NCBI GenBank assembly: GCA_900088475.1
Contig: FLMG01002456.1
Location: 81,277-145,276 of the forward strand
Origin: Hyphochytrium catenoides
Taxonomy: Eukaryota; Sar; Hyphochytriomycetes; Hyphochytriales; Hyphochytriaceae
Direction of reading: 5' to 3'
Length of the DNA: 64,000 nucleotides
The position numbers were made by a program, and so were the translations under genes. The notes under the pieces are model-generated. The model saw only the letters and a program-made list of their open reading frames with translations. It searched no databases and had not been told where the DNA came from. How positions within the stretch are numbered: the first letter of the stretch is position 1; each line of letters begins with the position of its first letter. Positions 43,803-56,693 of the stretch are shown in pieces.

Positions 43803-46800
43803 ATGTCGGACGATACTGGTCCGGAGCGCCAGGACGTCCAAGCTTCTAGCGGTACTGGGCCGCCAGTATTTGTCCAGCGGATTCTGGCGAGCATTGGTAC
43901 GAACGTAGGGTGTGTCACAATATACGGTGACTCACATCTGCCCTTAGATCATGATATATTTGAGGTTCGCCATCGCGCAGCCAAGAACCTCCTGTCGAAG
44001 CTGGAGAGCGGTCTTATGAGACCAGAAGACCTTGACGATGGACACTCGATGTTGGTGTTGGTAAGACTACCGCATATGGAGACCCAAAGTGCAAATCTGA
44101 TGGCAATATTCTAGAAACGAGCTCTACTATCTTCCGCAGCCTTGAATGAGGACTTATGGGATCCTAAAGCTAATGACTTCCTGGCTAAGGTGCTCTCTAN
44201 NNNNNNNNNNNNNNNNNNNNNNNNNNNNNNNNNNNNNNNNNNNNNNNNNNNNNNNNNNNGCCTCTTTAGGTCAAGGCCTTTAGTGAGCTTGACACCTCAG
44301 AGATAAGTACTCTACTTAGGCGGCATCTACGGTCTGAGTTCCCGGAGGATGTGAAGCTTGCTGGCCAGGTAAGCTTCTTCTGAATTGAATACCTCCAGAT
44401 CCCAAATGGTCTAACCTCAATCTAGGTTCTCGCGGCATTCCAGTCAGAAGAAGGTCGTTCTTACAGAAGCACAGATTCTTTAGGGCGTAATCATACCGTG
44501 GGCTCTCACGAGGAAGACAGTCTCCGAGGATCTGAGGAATTTCCACAGCCATCACCCCAAAGGATACCGATATCCTCTAGGTCGAGCTTGCAGAGCAGAT
44601 ATCAATCTAGTTCATCTAGTGGGCTCCGTGGTGAGTGTGAGGGTCAAATCTCAGCTCTCGAGAAGTCGTTCTAACGGTGCGACAAAATGTATAGGGCATG
44701 ATCAAACGCTAGGATCTCGCGAAGAGGACAGTTTTCCAGAATCTGCTGGATTCTCACTGCCATCATCTCAGAAGAGGGCAACAACGTCCCCCAGGTCGAG
44801 CTTACAGAATAGAGTTCATTCTGGTCTGGCCGGTGGGCCTCGTGGTAAGTGGGAGACAGATCAAGACAGTCTGAGTTACAGCGAAGGGACCCGAGACAGC
44901 TTGAGCAGCCCCCTGCCACGAGGCTCTGCATCAAGTGCAAGCTCTTATCATGGAAATAGAAGTGCAAGAGGCTCTGAGTGCGATGTGCCCACTGCTGGGA
45001 GGGCCGATGAGTCTAGTGAGCCCTCACCCGTCAAAACGTTCCGTGAGGGTGGGACACTTTACTCAGAAGGCTGGCAGTTCCCTGCAGTTTTACTGACAGA
45101 CTCGGATGAGGATCGATTACTTGAGTTTAGGTTACAGGTATCGGCTGAGACGTTTTCTTTTGAAACTGGCCTCGCATCTGAAGACCTTGCTTTTGCATTG
45201 CAGCTAAAATCATGCAGCACTTCCTCTGATGTCTTGTCCGCTTGTGAGAAGTTTGAGGAGTTATTTATGTCCTTTCCAGCAGAAGTCTTCTTGCAGAGAC
45301 CAGAAATTCCAATATTTTTTGTCCAGCAGCTTTCCGCACCGAGGGATACGGTTGACCTAGATCCTGAGTATGTGTTGATGTGGCATTTGAGGGTATCCGT
45401 CCCAGTAGTTGACAGCTAAACGCCCCAGGACTTTGATGGATCCTCTTTTGACTATCATTGGAGTTTTGGACAGCTTCATTCAGCAGCTTGTCCATAAATC
45501 ATTCGCCATTGCTTGCGACCTGTCTCTGCACGAAAATGCACGGAACGAAGATATTAATGAGGGGTACTCAACACCGCTAAAATACTCCTACCCTCCAGGT
45601 AACGACAAGATGCGTTTGGCTCTGTGTAAGGAAAACCTTGCATGACCCACTCTCTCTAGCCCTCTTTCCAAGGGACTCTCGCCTTCGAGTCTTAAGGGGA
45701 GCTGAGAGCTACCTCCCCAGATCTCTATCCCTTTCAGGCTTTGCAATGCTCTTCATTACAGGCCTCATACCCACATTCAAAGGAGGGAGATCAGCCTCCA
45801 AGCTGGCAGCGCTCCGTCTGATGAGGCTCCTTCTTGCGGTCGTCTTCGAGCTCGAAAACACCAATTCTAAGGAGGCAAAAAGTACTTGTCAACTATTGAG
45901 CAGAGACAGGGCCGGAGAGATCACTAAGCTGTGGGAACAAATTATCATTGATGTTCAACGGAAAAATGTGACACTGCTGTCTACACTGCGTGGAAGCACG
46001 TTGCAGTCTTTAGGGGTAAGAACATCCTTCGCGATCTGTCCACCCAAACAGTCGTAACGCTCCTACACTCTTTGACCTCCGGATGGGCACTGATGCTTAT
46101 TCGAACCGACTGACGCTAAGATTATACTCACAGGACCGGTCAAAGCTTCTTGAGGCGTCTAATCAATGGACGCATTTTGCGGATGTGTATGACCACTACG
46201 AGTGGCAACAATTTATTGTAGTGACCATCCAGATACTTCGAGTAATCCTACAGTTTGGCGCTGCTTCCGGTGACTCCCTCAGCAGCATATACAGACACTT
46301 AATCTCAGAGGTCTTAACATCAGGAGTGATGAAGGCGTTGACACCTGACGACCAAAAGCTGATTGAGGATCTGGCACAGATTCACTGCCCATCCCTCTTA
46401 GAGGACTATAGAGCCCTGGAAGCGATCAAGGCGGGAGTAGAAGCACTCGAGATCCTGGTCAGCCACGAAGAGTCAACCAAATATTCAGAAGCTCTGCATG
46501 ATCATTGTTCTGAGGTCAGATTATTTCAGCTGACGGAGCAACTCTTGCCCAAAGCTATGGCTGCAAGCGAACAAAGTTTGAGCATTCGGCATCTTCAAGA
46601 CCCAAAAGTTGTTGCGGGGCTCTGGAAGCTGGTGGCGATATCCTGTCACGTAGCTTGCCGCTTGAGAGCATTCGGTAAAAGGGAAGTTCTTAATGAGCTC
46701 TCAATCACGCTTAATGGCCTCATTCCAGAGCTGCTGGCTGCAGGTGGGATTGGGGCGTCATCTGTCACAAAGAGTATAGTTGGGGGCCTCTGCGCTTCGC

Positions 46801-49800
46801 TAACACAAGAGGAGGCGCAGCTCTTGGCCCTCCAGTCCCTAGACCCAGATAGAGATTTCGGTGCCATTCGGGAGTTTATATCGTACAATCCTTCTCTTGT
46901 ACACGGTTTACTCCTGGAAGCTCTTCACAATGGGGCCCTCCAGGACTTCTTGGGAATCAAACTACTTCAACTACTAGACTCGGTTGAACCTCAAGTATTC
47001 TCACACCTTTATAGCGACCAAGACGGCTTTGAACAGGTCAATAGCTGGCAAATCGCATCGTGCTACCATATGCTGAAGTCAAGACACTTTGCTAGCAGCA
47101 GCCAAAGTTCCCCAGTTGACTTGTCGAACGGTAAGCAGTGCCGGGCTTTTGCTCGTTTTCCCTGATGAGCAGCGTCCCCGCTGACATCGTTGTCCAGGGC
47201 TTGCCCTGAATTTAAAGGAGTTAGTGAAGGCCAAATCCCCGGCTTTGGAGATTACGTTTAGCCTACGTGAGCTCTTCCATACCAATGAAAAGGTCAGGAG
47301 AGCGGCATCTAACAGGTAGGGCATGCCGAGTAGGCACGTGTCAGCAGCTCCTAGTCTGATTTTGAATCTTCGTGCAACCTCTATTGCAGCTTGTTCTCTC
47401 TCCTTCCCGAGAGGTATAGACCTTGGGTGTCCTACGCTTCAGACCCGATGGACATTCAGCCAGACGCTGCGCTTGATATCTCCGCGCCTCAGATGTTTAT
47501 GGAAGACGGACAGCTGTACGAACAGGTGGGGATACTGAATAAGCTTAGCCCAGGTAACTAGAGCACTAATCCGAATCTAGTAGACTCAAATGTCTATACA
47601 GGAGTTTGAGGTACTGTTGACACTTCTAGCATCACCCAACCTGACCTGGCAGATTCGCGGGTCCATCTTCCAGCAGATAAGCGAAATTCTGGCTTCCGAT
47701 AGTCAGATGAGACAGAAAATCCAAGGTTCCGACTTACCTGTGCAGATAGTTGGCAGCTGTCTGAACCTCCTGGAGGATTCGCTGGCAGCGGAGGGTGATT
47801 TTGCCGGAACTGAAAAGCAGCACTTACGTAATGCCATTGCTTGGGTTGCTGTCACACTCAAAGTTCTATTGAGATTCTCTGACACTGCCCGTGAGGCGAT
47901 TGTTCAGTCCTTCGACACTTTGGCGGAACCTGGCGATAGCAAATTTCCACCGTCTTTGCTACCTCTAATTTTCCACTTCAATGAGGTAGTGAGGCTAGGG
48001 GTAGCGCAAGTTCTCTATTCAACTATTTTTGATGTCCGTAACTTTGAGGGGAAGAGGCACTCGGAGGTTCACGAGGATGCAGTCGTCGTCTGTGTGCCAG
48101 CCTTTCTGGATTCGTGTGGTTTCAACCTTCACAAAGTTCAAGGGTTAAGCATGAAGGTAACCACAAACCCTCAACAAAGGAAATACCCCGTAGGCGAGGC
48201 GAAAGCCCCGACCGGTAGTGGAATGGTTCAAGCGCCGTCTTCCGCAGGCAAACCAGATTCAATGCCTTCTGAGATTCTCAGGGCGAGACATGAAGATCTC
48301 CCGCACATCTTTCTTAAAAGAGTTCTCGAGGAGTTGCGTCGCGTGACTTCTCATCGAAAGTTTATTCACTATATTCACATTGCAAAAGAGGCTACGACAG
48401 ATCTATCTGACCAAGGGAACTCAGACTGCCAAGACCTTACTGGCATGACTACAGAGGTGAGAAAGTTACATCCTTTTTTGCTCTCGCTTTTGCCCTCAAG
48501 AACGATTCTCTTGGGTAGTAACTAGGCATGTCTGGCGTGTAGACCTTCAGCAGATTTTTCAAGCATCGTCCAGGTAGCCTTCGAGACTTCGGTGTCCTGA
48601 TGGCGCTGTTGGAATACCTCCTGGTGGTGCCTGAGCTTGGTCCTGAATTGACGGACGTTTTACTTGAGTTCACCAGCATCCTGGGCCTTGTTAGCGTGAG
48701 TGTAATGATTTGAGCTTTAAGGTTGCAGCTAAACTTAGCCCTCCATTTCACCACGTAGAACGATGACTTCGAAACCCTGCGACCCTACAAGCAAAAAGGT
48801 AATGTTCAAACAGGAGATGGAGGCAAGACCATTACCGCGGTTGTCTTTGTCAAGAGAAGAGTATTAGCGCTTGCTCTTCAAGCGTGGTGTAGAATAGTGG
48901 CTCTTGACGCGTGTCCTCTCAGTACGCTGGAGCGATTCCTAGATCAGTCGGCATTCATTGCTACTCTGGGAACGATTATAGCCGAAGAGGATGACCCGGC
49001 TCTCAGCGGTCATATCATGAAGCTCGCTGGCCATCTACTGCAGAAAGCCCCCAAGCTGACTGGGGCTTCCTTAGCCATCCTGACGTCAAATGTTTTTCGG
49101 TGGGCGCTTGGAAGCGCAAGCAATCTTCACCGGGTCGGCGATTCGTTTCAGGTATGGTAAAGACTCCAGGCGGAAGCCCTTGAGTGTCTCAGATCATTGG
49201 CTGCAGGGTAAATGGCACGTCCGCGAAGCACTGAAAGCCTTGAGTGTTTCTGCGACTGCTCTTCCTCTCCAAAAGCCGGGACTATGGGTCCTAAACGGCA
49301 ACTTCCACTGGGTGCTACGTGCGTTTAAAGATAGGGAGGCAGCGATTAGGACTGCGGGTAAGATGAGAACATTGACTAAGTCTGGTTTTATATCCCTCAT
49401 CCCTCGCCTTCTAGGGCTATCTATAGTTTTAGCCCTACGAAATTCTTCCCATATTCAAGAGCTTCCTTGGACACATCTTCTGGAGCGCCTAAAAAGTCCC
49501 CGATACTGTGCTATGGAGAGAGCCCTTTGCGGATCTCTCCTCTTAGAGGTAGTCAGGAATGAGAAGGAAGCAGGTAAGGCCTTTTAGTGAAGGGTTAAGT
49601 TCTACTGTCAGTCACACAGAGTATGTGCGTCCGTTCAGAAGGATTCTTAAAAACAAGCCTTGAGCTAGTTGCTAAGCAGCCAGTGCGGTTGCTGACTCAA
49701 CGGACAGCTACAGCGAACTCTATAAGTGCCATTCTGAAGATAATCCAATACTCGCATGCGAGTATAGGTAAGATAGTGAGGCAACTTTCCCGAGACTTTC

Positions 49801-52343
49801 TTGCTGAGGTACTCCCTACCGTTCAGGGGACGCTGACTTTTTCTCTTCGGCCCAAGACCGGCTTCAGCTGCTAAGACTACTTCTGAAGCTTTCGCACCCA
49901 TTGTACTACAGTGATCTGCTGCGCATCACAATTTCAGGTAAAAGAAATTCATAGTATTTAATTGCTGTGATAGACAAGACGCTAACACCGCGGAAGACTT
50001 TCCAGAGAACGTCCCTTCTGGGGCTGCCCTGAGCATGGAAGTAGCTATGGTCCCTCGTTGTAAGCTTATCAGCGCTTGGAAGGGCAAACTGGAGCTCTTT
50101 AATTATAGGGCTGCGTACCAGGCCTCTGGCAGTGCACTTGAACTGCTCTCTCGTCTAATAACTACAGGAGATGAGTCTTCGCTAACGGAGGTCACCAGCA
50201 ACTCGTACTTTCGTGCGGGCATTGTAGAGATTTTTGAATCATCCAGAATTCTTCCGGAAGCTGAACGGGTACGGATGAACTACGGTAGAGTTAGTTGCAC
50301 CACGGCGTCTCTTAATCAACTTCTATGGCCACAGATAATGGCAGTTGGGTCTGCCGTGAGGACGTTGTCTGCAGTCTTGAAAAAATACCCAGCTTCTAAG
50401 GCGCTGACGACTTCAAGATTGGCCTTCTCCTTGAGCGAGGAAGATGTATATACATTGATGTCTTCGGTAGGATGCTTCTTAGGCTCAGATTACCCATTGT
50501 GGAGTCGCATAGAGTTATGCCGACACCTGTCGGAGCTGCTCACTACTTGTGATTGCGCTGGACGTATAAACTCAAAGGGTAAGGTTTATTCATGTCTCAC
50601 TAAAGCGAAGGACTTATTCTCTTCCAAGGTTTAGCAGGAAATTTTGTTTACATTTTAAAAGAGATCTGGACGGGAGGACGAGCGTTTGCCAAGAAAGGAG
50701 ACCCGGGCACCGCGCATGATATTGTGATTCTGTGTCTCTGCTGCGTACTCCCTAGTTCTGAAGAGCGGACCACGGAAGCACTGCGCGCAGGATTGGGCGA
50801 AATAATCTTCCAAGGTTTGAAAGAGATCGGAGATCAGGTGGCTGCTTCTCATGGAAACTCTTGTGATGGAGAAGAAGGTTTAGCTTATCTCGATGCTCTG
50901 GTCCAGCTCCTGTTGGCCTTAAGTGCCACTAAAAGTGTAGCGGTACAGGTATGTTGTAGGCAGAGAAGGCATATTTTGTCATTAATTCTAAGCTTAACTT
51001 TCGACTCATAGTCCCCGATATCTCTATTTCTCTTAATAATCCCTTCCAGGACTACATGCGCCTCCAAGAAGTCCAGAAGATATGGATGAAGCTTCTCTCT
51101 CGCGTATCCAAAGACTTCTTTCATCACCATAATCGGTACGCCAGCTTTTTGCAACCGAATTCTCTTGACCTCTGATAGACTTACCATAAATATGTGCAGA
51201 AGTGGAGAGAAAGAGCGAGATGACTCCGTTCAGAAGAGGAATAGCTCGCTTCTTGTGAATCTCCTCAACGTGTTAGCAAACTTTATTTATGACAACCCTC
51301 GCAGCCGCTCTGCGCTACTGGATCGCATTCAAACTAGCGACGATGTAACCCAGGGCAAGTCTACTATTCTGGCTTGGCTTCTCCGACTTTCAGAGAAATT
51401 GCTGTCTCTCAAGCATGAGGCCTCTCTTAGGTAAGACTTAGCTCTCAAGACCTATCCTTTGTTTCTGATTCAATCTGTTTAGGTCTTCCTTGGCTGTCCT
51501 GCAGTCTGCTTCTTTGTCGCCAGATTGCAGCTCTGCTATCATCCGGTCTGGATACCCTCAGAGTTGCCTAAAAGCACTGGAGGACCTCTTGGCCCAGAAG
51601 CGCAGAAAACTTGGAATCATCCTTGGTCTAAGTCAAGTGCTCACAAGCTTGGCCCTTTCTGAAGAGGGCCAGCGCCTGTTGATCAAGTGTTCTGGTTAGT
51701 CCTCTGGGTGCTACTGCCGATAGAGAAGACTTACTCACCAGACTGTTCTGTGCTGGCCCGTTTCTTCTAAAAATCTTCTTTTTAGGGATCAAGAACATAC
51801 TTTTAGATCTTTTATCCGCATCCGAGGAGCAAGTCGTGAAGCAAGGACTCCTCTTGATGCATAATCTAGCGTTCTATCGAGCTTTCAAGAGCCAAACAAC
51901 GGTAATCAGCACACTGTTTACCTCGTAATCCACGGGCCCTGCGTCACCTTCTCTCGATTAGGTCTGGGATTCGCTTCTCCCTAAGATTCTGGAGCTTCTC
52001 AGTTCGAAGTGGCTCGCTATACGTCCAATCGCAGCTGCCGCCATGTGGGCATTTGCTTATAACAACATGAAGGCCAGTTCCTATCTCGCCTCGCACGACG
52101 CATCAGCGAAACTGTGCCAAGCGGAAGAGCTGATCAAGCAAGGTAAGAAGAGCCAAGCACCATGAGGAACTATAGCGTTGTCTGACCAATCGTTGCTTTC
52201 CACTAGAGCTGACTATGGGAGATCCGAATAATGACGCGGCTCAGATCTTGAAAGAAGCCCTAAGAACTATAGCCCTAGTAACGCACTGCGCCATGAGGCA
52301 GGGTAGTAATGCGTCCTCTCTAGACACCCCAGTACCGCAGTAG
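43803..52343 (+). CDS. RTTN: Rotatin (RTTN / Ana3), centriole and basal-body protein
   Basis: Armadillo-like helical protein needed for full-length centriole and cilium formation. Exon 1 starts MSDDTGPERQDVQASSG. It then has HDIFEVRHRAAKNLLSKLES and GLMRPEDLDD, which is the rotatin N-terminal armadillo block. A gap at 44200-44259 interrupts the next part. A Ser-rich region (44450-45020) precedes MSFPAEVFLQRPEIPIFFVQ, which is a family hallmark. Long helical exons follow (46083-47165, 47590-48525, 50035-50634). The end reads IKNILLDLLSASEEQVVKQG, LPKILELLSSKWLAIRPIAA and MWAFAYNNMKASSYLAS, then TAG 52341-52343. More than twenty exons are likely. The C-terminal armadillo block matches rotatin rather than other ARM proteins. 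Confidence 0.8.
44200..44259. other. Assembly gap (60 N) inside the rotatin gene
   Basis: A run of N follows NDFLAKVLS-coding sequence. Sequence after the gap (VKAFSELDTSEISTLLRRHL) continues an armadillo-like helix, so only a short intron or exon part is missing. Confidence 0.95.
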
Positions 52344-52508
52344 ATCTCTTTCTTGCAATCATAGACGGTTGAATAACACCTTGCTCACACTGTTCCTTTA
52401 CTAACGCAATGTATTCTTAGTTAATATGATATATTTTAGTCGTAGGAGCTACCTGGACACACAGATATGTTCTTATCCCCTGCTCAGAGGCAAAGTTTTA
52501 CTTGGCAC

Positions 52509-54552
52509 CTAACCCCTGCTAGTGTCCCGACCAAAAAGAAGAGTCTTCGTCCAGTCTGCTGCAACGCAGAACCTGTTCCTAGCGCTCAGCAACTTCGATA
52601 GGTACACACTGCGCCAAAGGACAAATGTCGCAAAACCCTGAGAGATAAAGCCAGATTTCTCATCGCCCTTTCCAGTTTTTTGCTTAAAGTCGGCTATCGC
52701 TGTATGTGTTCCCACATAGGCAAAGCTACCTTGGTGGGAATATGTGAAGCCTGGTGTAGCATCCAGAGCCTTATTCAGGATCTCTGGACTCTTGGCTTGG
52801 GTGCTCTCATGAGCAACATCAGCCAGGTTGCTCAGCACTCGTCCAAGATATCTCCCTTGCTGAGAGGCTACTTGTGCTGTAGGTGGAAGACCAATAAACG
52901 CGCAATCGCCCAGAGCAAACATGTTGGTCGCTCCCTTGACTCGTAGTTGGTCATCCACAACTAGTGCCCGACTGCGAAGGATAGGTTTTAGGACGCTTAG
53001 AGAGCGAGACAAAAAGTGCAGATCGGGAAGCCGAGAGTTGGATCGCTAATGAATCAGAGGAGGGAGAGAGCTAGCTATTGTTCTGTGACTGAAACAAGAA
53101 GCTTCTCCCGAACCTACCTCATGGGTTGCACCCCACCAATCGAGTTCATCAGGTTCCTGACAAGGGGCCTTGTAGTCACTCCTGAGGCCCAGACGAGCAG
53201 CCCATACGGGACTTTGGCGATAGTCCCGTCCGTTGTGTCTTTAATAGACATATCCCGTTCTCCCACGCCAACTACTAGGCTTTTGGTTTGAAGGTTGATA
53301 TTCTCGCGAGCAAACTTCTTCTCTGTGTACTCCACCAAGGATGAGTCAAACATTGCAAGAATATGAGGCATAGCCTCAATCAGCGTGATCTTCACTTTTT
53401 TCGCCACGTCGGGGAATGCCTTGGTGAGATCAGAAATCAAAAAGTCATGCAGTTCTGCTGCCACCTCGACCCCTGTAGGTCCACCTCCGACGACCACGAA
53501 GTGCAGAAGGCGCTCAATCTCCTCTGCCGGCTGGCCAGGGATCAGTGCTGTCTCAAAGGAATCCATGATGCGATTCCTAAGTACGTTCGCATGATCAACC
53601 TCCTTCATAAAGTAGGCGTGCTCTTCTACTCCTGGGATCTTGAAGGTAGCAGGTTGCATCCCCACCGCCACCACCAGATAGTCATAACCCATTTCGAAGT
53701 CCTTCACTTTTCCTGGTATCTTTGTCAGCGATGTGGAAAGCACTCTGAGAGACAAAGTAGACGAATGATTCTGAAGGAGATACAGATAAAACCAAAAAAA
53801 AGGTACTGAGAATAGATGAGGCAGTTCCAGCATTTGCAGACAAGCACATTTAAGTACCTTGAATGGGAGATTTGTCCACACATTTTATTAGCTGCTTCTT
53901 GTGGTCGATCTCCGAGCATTCAGCTTCTAAAAAGCGGACAGATTCTGCGGAGCTCCGCTTGCAAAAGTAATGGATGGGTTCCATGATACTTCGGGGTTCG
54001 ATAGTGCCGCACGTGGTGCTAGGAAGTAACGGCGTGAATAGGAAATAGTTCCGCGGGGAAATGACCGTGATGTTGAACTTGTCCGCATGAATCTTTCGGA
54101 CAAGACTCAATGCGCCCCACCCAGATCCAAGAATGACCAAATGGGGACGCTTTTTCCGCTCCTCTGAGAATCGATGGGGAGCAAAGCGTTAGACAGAGAT
54201 ATGCGGACAATCAGAGAGACAACAGACCAAATATAGGTACTCCCGCTGCCTAGCACAGATTTAGAGAGCATCGGACCCTACACGGACCTTCTGGGAGCTT
54301 TGTCCTTGCCCAACTCCAAAGATTATCCAGTTCATCATTAACAGCTAGATCAAAGATATAGATCCCCACACCAAGAAGCACGGAGCCGCCCAATAGGTTT
54401 CGGCCTGAGAAGAGCTTCCTTCTAGTCTTTTCCGTGGCTGGCGTGGAGGAAAGTGCCCTGCTTTGAGGAATTGAGGAGTGGAGGAAGAGACTAGATTGCT
54501 TTGACGAGCGCAGGGCCCCTTGGCTGGCCCGTAGGGCTTTCAAGCACAGCAT
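52509..54552 (-). CDS. Type II NAD(P)H dehydrogenase (NDH-2), mitochondrial
   Basis: Non-proton-pumping NADH:ubiquinone oxidoreductase. It starts MLCLKALRASQGALRSSKQS at 54552, a classic Arg/Ser-rich mitochondrial presequence. A possible inner-membrane helix follows (LLGGSVLLGVGIYIF). The next exon has the FAD site VILGSGWGALSLVRKI and NYFLFTPLLPSTTCGTIEPR. Then come YDYLVVAVGMQPATFKIPGV and the NADH site VVVGGGPTGVEVAAEL. The last exon has ATNMFALGDCAF (FAD) and ends AADWTKTLLFGRDTSRG with TAG at 52509-52511. Four exons cover the whole family. The presequence plus membrane anchor suggests an externally facing (NDE/NDB-like) enzyme, but no EF-hand is visible. It is convergent with rotatin. 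Confidence 0.88.
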
Positions 54553-56693
54553 CTCGATAGACGCTACTGGAGCGAAAGGCTGGTTGGACTCAGCACGTCC
54601 ACTTGTACGAACAGGCCTGCGCTGTCGAGCTGTCAGCACGCATAAGCACCCAGGCAAGCAGGAGCCGCTTATGAAGATTGAGAGCTAACAAATGAAGGCC
54701 AGGTAGCCATGAAGCTGAGCTTCAGCAGGGATTGCGAAGGCTCAAGGATTGATTGACCATTGGGCCGTGTTACTGGGGGAAACTGTACAGCCATCAGCAG
54801 CGCCATCAGCACATTAGCGTGTTTCCGTTCTGCTTGTTCCTCACATGCAGACCTCCCCTTGGATCATGGATCTTTTGTGTCGGAACGGCTGGGGAAGCTA
54901 TTACATGAAAGACCTTTGTGTATCACTTGTTAACCGAGAAAAGAGCTGCCCTGTCTAAGATTTTGAGAGAATTTGAAGAAGCCGTTGAGCTGAAGAGAGG
55001 CTCCATCCGTGCTCACAAGCAATCTCAAAAGTGTCTCTTGCTCTTGGACTCATAGCTGTTGGGCTCGTGGCTCATGGGGCTTGGCTCATCATAGCTCATA
55101 GCTCATGGCTCATGGCTCATGGCTCATGGCTCACACGGCTCATGGCATGGCTCATGACTCATGGCTCATGGCTCACACGGCTCATGGCATGGCTCATGGC
55201 TCACACTGCTCATGACATGGCTTATGGGGCATGTGGCATCATGGCTCATGGCTCATGGCTCATGGGGCATGGCTCATGGCTCATGACAGAGGGATACAAG
55301 TCCAGGTACCTGTCCTCAAGCTGGCTAGTGACTGAAAGATGTTGGGTCTTCGCTCATCGGCCATTACAGAGGAAGAATCTGTTCTTTGAGACTGCGGGAT
55401 CTCTATCCACGATCTTGCCTCCCCAAACCTCCGCCCTGTTAGAGCCCGCCCTGCTACCGTCAAGGTTTCCTACTGAAAACATTACCATGTTTCGCACGAG
55501 GTATGCGCGTAGAAACATACAGACGCCAGGCAGTCGGTAGTTCATTGAACACCTGCAAGTAAAGCCTCGGAGCAAAGTCCCTTCTTGCTGCCTGCCGCCA
55601 GAAGTCTGCTGCAGACCTGGCTACGTCTTCTTTAAGCCTTCATGGTTAGAGTTGATGATAATATTGCTGTGACCTGGATTCCGGAGACATCCTAGCTCTT
55701 TTATGTGACTTGTGCATCTATTATGTTACTGTCCGAGGTTTGGGGCATCTATGACTGAGGGTGCACTATTAATAGTTCCGCATTAGAATGTGGTGATGTA
55801 TGGGGTTCTGACGTCGCTCAATATTCAGGTTCGATGTTCCTTTCCTCTTATTGAAGTGAGGTTACATTCACTTACCCCTCCCGGCCCTCAATAACAGATC
55901 GAGGGCCATACGCCTGTGAAGTAGCTTCTGATCACAATGTATCCCCGAATACTCTTGACTGCCTCATCATAAACATTGTCTAAAGGCTCTAGATCAACAG
56001 CAGATTATGATGGCAAGTGCTATGCTGATATTTTAAACCATACTAAGAAACGTTCTTTTCGCTGAAGAGCACCACGGATATTGCTCTAAGTGGCTGGATA
56101 CGTTGAAAGCCAAATGAAGGCATCATTAGGTGCCAGGACATCCTGGCGAAGCACTAGGTACTAGCAGTAGTGCAAGATGCTGAGGATGTCGGAGCTCGGC
56201 CTTATTACTCTTAGCTTAGCATGGATGAAAATGACTTGGCTGCTAACCCGACCGAACTCTCATCACCCATCGGTCAACCGCCAGGCTGCCGAATCTCCAA
56301 CGGTAAGTTCTTCAACGTTGTCATAATGTGCCAGCAGTTAGCCGACATTTGTATTGGCATATGTGGCATATGCACCATCGTTTTGGATCTACATAATGTA
56401 AATAAGTAGTGGAGGTGCTTCAACATGCAACGCTCCGCATAAAAGAACCCAGCATCAGACCCACGACCGAGCTCTCCCTCGTTGCGTTCCGTGGCAAGTA
56501 AGTCTCAGCTTTACCCTTTCCCTCCTGGGGTCAGAGAACTCTTCCTCACTTGGCCTGCCATCAGCATGGCAGAAAGCTCTCTATTTGCGGGGATGTGAAG
56601 GTGGCAACTAGTTGGAATCCCTTAGATGACCCACAATTGCAGCACTGGCCGTGTTGAGTATATAACGTTGCTGGTCAATTCAGCTCAGTGACT
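54553..56693. other. 2.1-kb gene-poor region containing a heptamer minisatellite
   Basis: No coding exon is supported. Open frames near 55031-55540 run through the minisatellite because a seven-base unit cycles all frames without stops, and have no family similarity. The rest is plain non-coding sequence between the NDH-2 start and the EMG1 end. Confidence 0.5.
55062..55286. repeat. Heptamer minisatellite, unit ATGGCTC
   Basis: About 225 bases are built from ATGGCTC (or its rotations), with variants such as ATAGCTC, ATGGGGC, ATGACTC and interspersed ACACGGCTC blocks. A longer unit (ACGGCTCATGGCATGGCTC) repeats near 55136 and 55178, showing higher-order duplication. Perfect runs of three or four units alternate with diverged ones. 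No function is visible. Confidence 0.85.

Noticed and set aside
55031-55540. 169-codon open frame through the heptamer repeat
   Set aside because: A 7-base unit without stop codons in any frame creates long frames automatically; the predicted peptide is just the repeat and has no homologous motif.
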